A stretch of 33,521 bases of DNA. Origin: Oscillospiraceae bacterium. GTDB lineage: Bacteria > Bacillota > Clostridia > Oscillospirales > Ruminococcaceae. This document shows, in pieces, positions 30,137 through 33,521 of this stretch (position 1 is its first letter; every line of letters begins with the position of its first letter). The stretch covers positions 1-33,521 of the forward strand of contig JAUNJJ010000032.1 of assembly GCA_030533325.1 (NCBI GenBank). Reading direction: 5' to 3'. The position numbers were made by a program, and so were the translations under genes. The notes under the pieces are model-generated. The model made no database searches. It was not told the origin of the DNA and worked only from the letters and a program-made list of their open reading frames with translations.

Positions 30137-30322
30137 TTATTTCAGAGCAGCTTTGGAAAGTTTCTTTTTGAAATAATCATCCTGAGACGCTTCTTTTTCC
30201 ATTGCCGCTTGTTCCTTCTTCTGCTTCTTTTTCTTTTTCATTTTTTCATCGGCTTTTTCAAGTGCAAATCCGGCCGCTTCTTCAATTATCTCGCCGATTA
30301 TTTCAAATATAAATTCTTCCAT
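30137..30322 (-). CDS. Small Lys-rich charged protein
   Basis: 61 residues. The ATG at 30322 is chosen because ACGGAGG lies at ideal spacing, while an upstream in-frame start has none. The N-terminal half is a hydrophobic/acidic helix (FIFEIIGEIIEEAAGFALEKA). The second half is a basic run of Lys and Gln (MKKKKKQKKEQAAMEKEA), followed by DDYFKKKLSKAALK. An amphipathic helix joined to a basic arm suggests binding to membranes or nucleic acid, but no family is recognised. It is read away from the AlbA_2 gene. Confidence 0.55.
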   Translation of the reverse strand: MEEFIFEIIGEIIEEAAGFALEKADEKMKKKKKQKKEQAAMEKEASQDDYFKKKLSKAALK

Positions 30323-30475
30323 TTTTTCCTCCGTTTCAATTGTCTGGGTTTCGTTTATAAAATTATACCATAAATATTTAGTAATAGTCAATTGTGAGAG
30401 GACATCATTTTACTTTTTTATTCCAATAAAAAATTTAAATTATGAGGTACACTGTATTACGACAAGGTGCCTCTA

Positions 30476-30504
30476 TTGTTTTTTGGTTTGATTTGCGGTA
30501 TAAT
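30476..30504 (+). promoter_or_regulatory. Promoter of the AlbA_2/Schlafen-type gene
   Basis: TTGTTT and TATAAT are separated by 17 bases. It gives a leader of about 160 bases, which holds a loose AGTGA / TCACT stem and two copies of ATTTGCGG (around 30491 and 30551), one of them overlapping the promoter spacer. Confidence 0.6.
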
Positions 30505-30669
30505 TATAGTGAAACTCGATATTAATTTGGTATCACTGTGCCTTAACCGAATTTGCGGGAGAAATTATTTAAAATGGTATATAGTATCTGACAAAATTTG
30601 AGAAGTCATTAAAAAGAATTTAATAAGTTTCTAATAAAATAAACAGATACTGAAAGGAGCGGATTATTA

Positions 30670-31974
30670 ATGATGTCTGAAATATTTGATCTGTCAGATT
30701 TTGATAAATATAAGGAAGATAACTGTCGTGAAGTGAAAAAGGCAGAAGGCGGATTACCCATAGCATTATGGGAGTCATATTCCTCATTTGCAAATTCAAA
30801 TGGAGGAGTAATCATCCTTGGGGTGGGTGAACGTAAGGATGGAACATGGTATACTACCGGATTAAAGAATACAGATAAATTGAAGAGAAACTTCTGGAAT
30901 ACAATACATGACACCAGAAAGGTAAGTATTAACCTATTGTCAGATAAAAATGTAGAATCATATGAAGTTAATGGCGATACTATTCTTGTCGTTTATGTTC
31001 CAAGAGCCAAACGTGATCAGAAACCGGTTTATATAAACAATGATTTGTTTGGCGGTAGTTATCGTAGAGACTGGGAAGGGGATTACCATTGTTCCAGAGC
31101 TGAGATAAAGGCAATGATTCGTGATGCTGCTGAAGAGACGGAAGATATGAAGATAGTCGAGCAGTTTGATATTTCTGTGATTGATACCGAGTCATTTAAA
31201 GCATACAGAAATAATCACAAAAGCTACAGACCAGAACATGTTTTCAATAATTTACCAGACGAAGAATATCTTGAGAGAATTGGCGCAGCCGGATATGGTG
31301 AGGATGGTAAATTACATCCTACGACAGCGGGGTTGCTAATGTTTGGTGAAGAATATCATATTGTAAGGGAGTTTCCGGAGTATTTTCTGGATTACAGAGA
31401 AATGCTTGATCCTGCAATTCGATGGACTGATCGTTTACAGTCGAGCTCAGGTGACTGGACTGGTAATATTTTTGATTTCTTCTTCAGGGTGAATAACAAA
31501 ATTACAAGAGATATAAAGAAACCATTTAAGCTTGAAGGTATTACAAGAGTTGATGATACACCAGTTCATAAAGCTGTACGAGAAGCACTGGTTAATTGTC
31601 TGGTAAATACAGATTATTTCTTACCTTGCGGAGTAGTAGTTAAGAAGGAAGAGGACAAGCTAATTTTTGAAAATCCAGGGAGTATTCGCACTGGAAAAAA
31701 ACAGATGTTGCGCGGAGGTATTTCAGATCCAAGAAACAAGACGCTAATGAAGATGTTTAATATGATTGGTATAGGCGAAAGAGCAGGCAGTGGTATACCG
31801 GACATTTATCAGGTTTGGGAAAATGAAGGCTGGTCAGCGCCCGTGGTTGAGGAAAGTTATAATCCGGACAGAACCCGGTTGTCGCTTGAATTTGTGAAAA
31901 AACAAGCGATAAATGAAAAGGAGCCAAAAAGGGGCCGAAAAGGAAAGATAATGATAGAAAAGCAGAAATTTTGA
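30670..31974 (+). CDS. AlbA_2/Schlafen-type ATP-binding DNA-binding protein, C-terminus frameshifted
   Basis: 434 residues as read. The N-terminal AlbA_2 (Schlafen AAA_4) domain shows EVKKAEGG and SSFANSNGGVIILGVGE (about 20-55). The middle part contains LHPTTAGLLMFGEE, typical of the family. A C-terminal HATPase_c_4 (RecG-like C-terminal) region shows EALVNCLVNTDY and GERAGSGIPDI. In homologues this is followed by a winged-helix DNA-binding domain. Here the frame ends in a short Lys/Arg tail, and that domain is encoded intact in the -1 frame directly after. The junction lies at an AAAAAGGGG run. It may be a single-base deletion, a sequencing error, or programmed slippage. Roles proposed for the family range from transcription regulation to phage defence. 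The gene lies next to a nuclease-helicase. Confidence 0.8.
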   Translation: MMSEIFDLSDFDKYKEDNCREVKKAEGGLPIALWESYSSFANSNGGVIILGVGERKDGTWYTTGLKNTDKLKRNFWNTIHDTRKVSINLLSDKNVESYEVNGDTILVVYVPRAKRDQKPVYINNDLFGGSYRRDWEGDYHCSRAEIKAMIRDAAEETEDMKIVEQFDISVIDTESFKAYRNNHKSYRPEHVFNNLPDEEYLERIGAAGYGEDGKLHPTTAGLLMFGEEYHIVREFPEYFLDYREMLDPAIRWTDRLQSSSGDWTGNIFDFFFRVNNKITRDIKKPFKLEGITRVDDTPVHKAVREALVNCLVNTDYFLPCGVVVKKEEDKLIFENPGSIRTGKKQMLRGGISDPRNKTLMKMFNMIGIGERAGSGIPDIYQVWENEGWSAPVVEESYNPDRTRLSLEFVKKQAINEKEPKRGRKGKIMIEKQKF

Positions 31975-32138
31975 GATTAATAGAAGCAAATCCGGCAATT
32001 ACGCAGACAATGATAATGGAAGAACTGGACTTGACAAGAAAGCAAGTACAAAATGATATGAAAGAATTGCAGGAAAAACATGTTCTTGTAAGAGAAGGTA
32101 CGAACAGAAATGGACAATGGATAATTGTTGATAAATAA
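31923..32138 (+). pseudogene. Out-of-frame winged-helix domain belonging to the AlbA_2 gene
   Basis: The -1 frame relative to the gene above reads about 71 codons to TAA. It begins AKKGPKRKDNDRKAEILRLI and continues ITQTMIMEELDLTRKQVQND and LVREGTNRNGQWIIVDK. This is a canonical winged-helix tail of AlbA_2/HATPase_c_4 proteins. It has no start codon or ribosome-binding site of its own, so it is made only if the ribosome shifts frame or not at all. Confidence 0.75.
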
Positions 32139-32222
32139 TTTGCTGTTTGATTTTATACGTCTGTTTAAAACGGCAACCGGAAAGCATTTATCCTGAACAA
32201 ACAGATTAATGGGGTGAAATAA

Positions 32223-33521
32223 TTGGCAGTAATAGAATCAAACCGTGCCGGAGACAGCGGAGCGGAAGAAAAATTTATACAGATATTCTGTGATTTATTC
32301 GGGCCGGAAAAGGGACAGTACGTTTATCTTCAGTACCCTTTCCTTGATATTTACGGAAGACACAGAACCATTGATTACGCTGTAATGACAAAGGACGGGA
32401 AGATAGCGTTTGAGATTGACGGTGAAACCTGGCATGACCCGTCAAAAATCAGTGAGCACAAATACACCGATGATCTTTGCAAGCAGAACAGTATGGTTCA
32501 TAACGGCTGGAAGGTTTTCAGATGGACAGATTCACAGCTGAATAATCCTGATCTGATTAAGGATGAGCTTGCAACATTTCTTGGAATGTCTCCGAGACTG
32601 TTCCTTATAGACGATGACATGCCGACTCAGAACGGAAAGGTTTTTGAGCTTCGTGAACATCAGGAGGAGGCACTTGAAAACCTTGCCCGGATGAGAATGA
32701 ACAATGAAACAATTGCTCTTGTACAGGGAGCAACCGGTTCAGGTAAATCAGCCATCGGAGTACTTGATGCGAAGTCATTATGGAAGAGAACCCTGTTTCT
32801 TGCTCATACGAAAGAACTTGTTGACCAGGGCATTGAGAATTTCAGAAATCTGTGGGAAGGTGTATCAGTGGGAAAGTTTTCTGATGACTCTCACGATACA
32901 GATACATTTGTGGTATGCGCAGGTATTCAGAGCGTAGTGCGCAATCTGGAATTGTTCGGACCGGAAGATTTCGGATATATAATAATTGATGAATGTCACC
33001 ACGCATCTGCGGAGAGCTACAAAAAGATTCTGAACTACTTTAAACCGGATTTTATCCTTGGACTTACAGCTACACCTGAAAGGGCTGATGGTCAGGATCT
33101 TCTTGAGATATTTAAAAATGTTGCTCACAGGCTCGACATTAAAGATGCTGTTGAACAGGGCGTACTTTCTCCGGTCCGCTGCATACGTGTGAAGACAAAT
33201 ATTGATTTGTCTGATGTAAGAATTAACGGATTCAAATACAATTCACTTGACCTTGAAACTGCAGTGTCAGTTCCGGGAAGAAATGAACTTATCGTAAATA
33301 CATATCTGGAATATGTAAAAAACAAACCGACAGTGATATTCTGTACGTCGGTAAAGCATGCGGCCACAATTGCTTCAATGCTTAGAGAAAACGGTATAAA
33401 TGCTGAGAGTGTATCCGGTCAGACTAAGAACAGAAAACAGATTCTTCAGGATTATGATGACAACAGGATATCAGTTCTCTGTGCATGCGACCTTCTCAAT
33501 GAAGGCTGGGACAGTCCGCAT
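32223..33521 (+). CDS. PD-(D/E)XK nuclease fused to DEAD/DEAH-box helicase (partial, cut by window end)
   Basis: At least 433 residues, open to the edge. The start is TTG, with GGGGTGA five to six bases upstream; no ATG fits. Residues 1-120 form a Vsr/MTES_1575-like endonuclease domain (TIDYAV with Asp51, then FEIDGETWH with Glu64 and Asp66, and GWKVFRW). The superfamily 2 helicase follows: Walker A GATGSGKS (169-176), DECHH (256-260), LTATPERAD (281-289), VIFCTSVKHA and motif V region NEGWDSPH. A DNA-targeting role, as in restriction or other anti-phage systems, is likely by architecture, but this exact fusion is not assigned here to a named system. The gap of about 85 bases behind the AlbA_2 gene, with no terminator, suggests joint transcription. 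Confidence 0.88.
   Translation, partial: MAVIESNRAGDSGAEEKFIQIFCDLFGPEKGQYVYLQYPFLDIYGRHRTIDYAVMTKDGKIAFEIDGETWHDPSKISEHKYTDDLCKQNSMVHNGWKVFRWTDSQLNNPDLIKDELATFLGMSPRLFLIDDDMPTQNGKVFELREHQEEALENLARMRMNNETIALVQGATGSGKSAIGVLDAKSLWKRTLFLAHTKELVDQGIENFRNLWEGVSVGKFSDDSHDTDTFVVCAGIQSVVRNLELFGPEDFGYIIIDECHHASAESYKKILNYFKPDFILGLTATPERADGQDLLEIFKNVAHRLDIKDAVEQGVLSPVRCIRVKTNIDLSDVRINGFKYNSLDLETAVSVPGRNELIVNTYLEYVKNKPTVIFCTSVKHAATIASMLRENGINAESVSGQTKNRKQILQDYDDNRISVLCACDLLNEGWDSPH

Noticed and set aside
30500..30540. TATAGTGAAACTCG...TATCACTG as a fourth copy of the structured repeat
   Set aside because: Only the TATAGTGAA start matches; the arms pair poorly and the conserved core is absent.

Overview
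The window looks like a chromosome segment of a low-GC Clostridia-type Firmicute, most likely a Ruminococcus-like member of the Oscillospiraceae. The reasons are A+T-rich DNA with Gram-positive Shine-Dalgarno sites, many sigma-A promoters with 17-base spacers, a lipoprotein foldase-like protein, an Hrb/rubrerythrin anaerobic oxidative-stress gene, and tandem membrane diguanylate cyclases. The genus is inferred from gene content only.

Layout. 0-6.3 kb (+): the 3' half of a c-di-GMP-I riboswitch is cut by the window edge and is followed by a terminator and a secreted nuclease lipoprotein. Then come a structured repeat (R1), the C-terminal relic of a DUF4143-type ATPase, sfsA, and two membrane GGDEF genes. 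6.3-11.6 kb (-): a YicI-type GH31 alpha-xylosidase, prfC, and a foldase-like lipoprotein. 11.8-18.0 kb: dtd (+) converges on a three-gene operon (-) of a cysteine-synthase-like enzyme, a dynamin-like GTPase with an Arg/Ser-rich tail, and a TerB-like/beta-helix protein; argS lies upstream. 18.1-20.6 kb: a PAP2 phosphatase, repeat R2, a CaCA Na+/Ca2+ exchanger (-), repeat R3 and a PAS protein. 21.0-27.0 kb (+): a P-type ATPase, a histidine kinase/response regulator pair with its own promoter, and a flavin reductase-rubredoxin-rubrerythrin fusion that keeps an internal ribosome-binding site. 27.1-33.5 kb: an accessory-looking stretch with a large unrecognised AT-rich protein carrying a sigma-region-4-like HTH, an SprA-related metalloprotease-like protein, a small Lys-rich protein, an AlbA_2/Schlafen-type gene whose winged-helix domain is out of frame, and a PD-(D/E)XK nuclease-helicase fusion cut by the right edge.

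How the parts may work together. c-di-GMP is probably both made (two GGDEF proteins without a visible RxxD inhibitory site) and sensed (riboswitch on a surface nuclease) within 6 kb. This would be a compact local signalling neighbourhood, possibly for extracellular DNA turnover. The least explained items are the three-copy structured repeat family, the cysteine synthase/dynamin/TerB-beta-helix operon, and the unrecognised 616-residue protein. No CRISPR array, tRNA, rRNA or intact transposase was seen.
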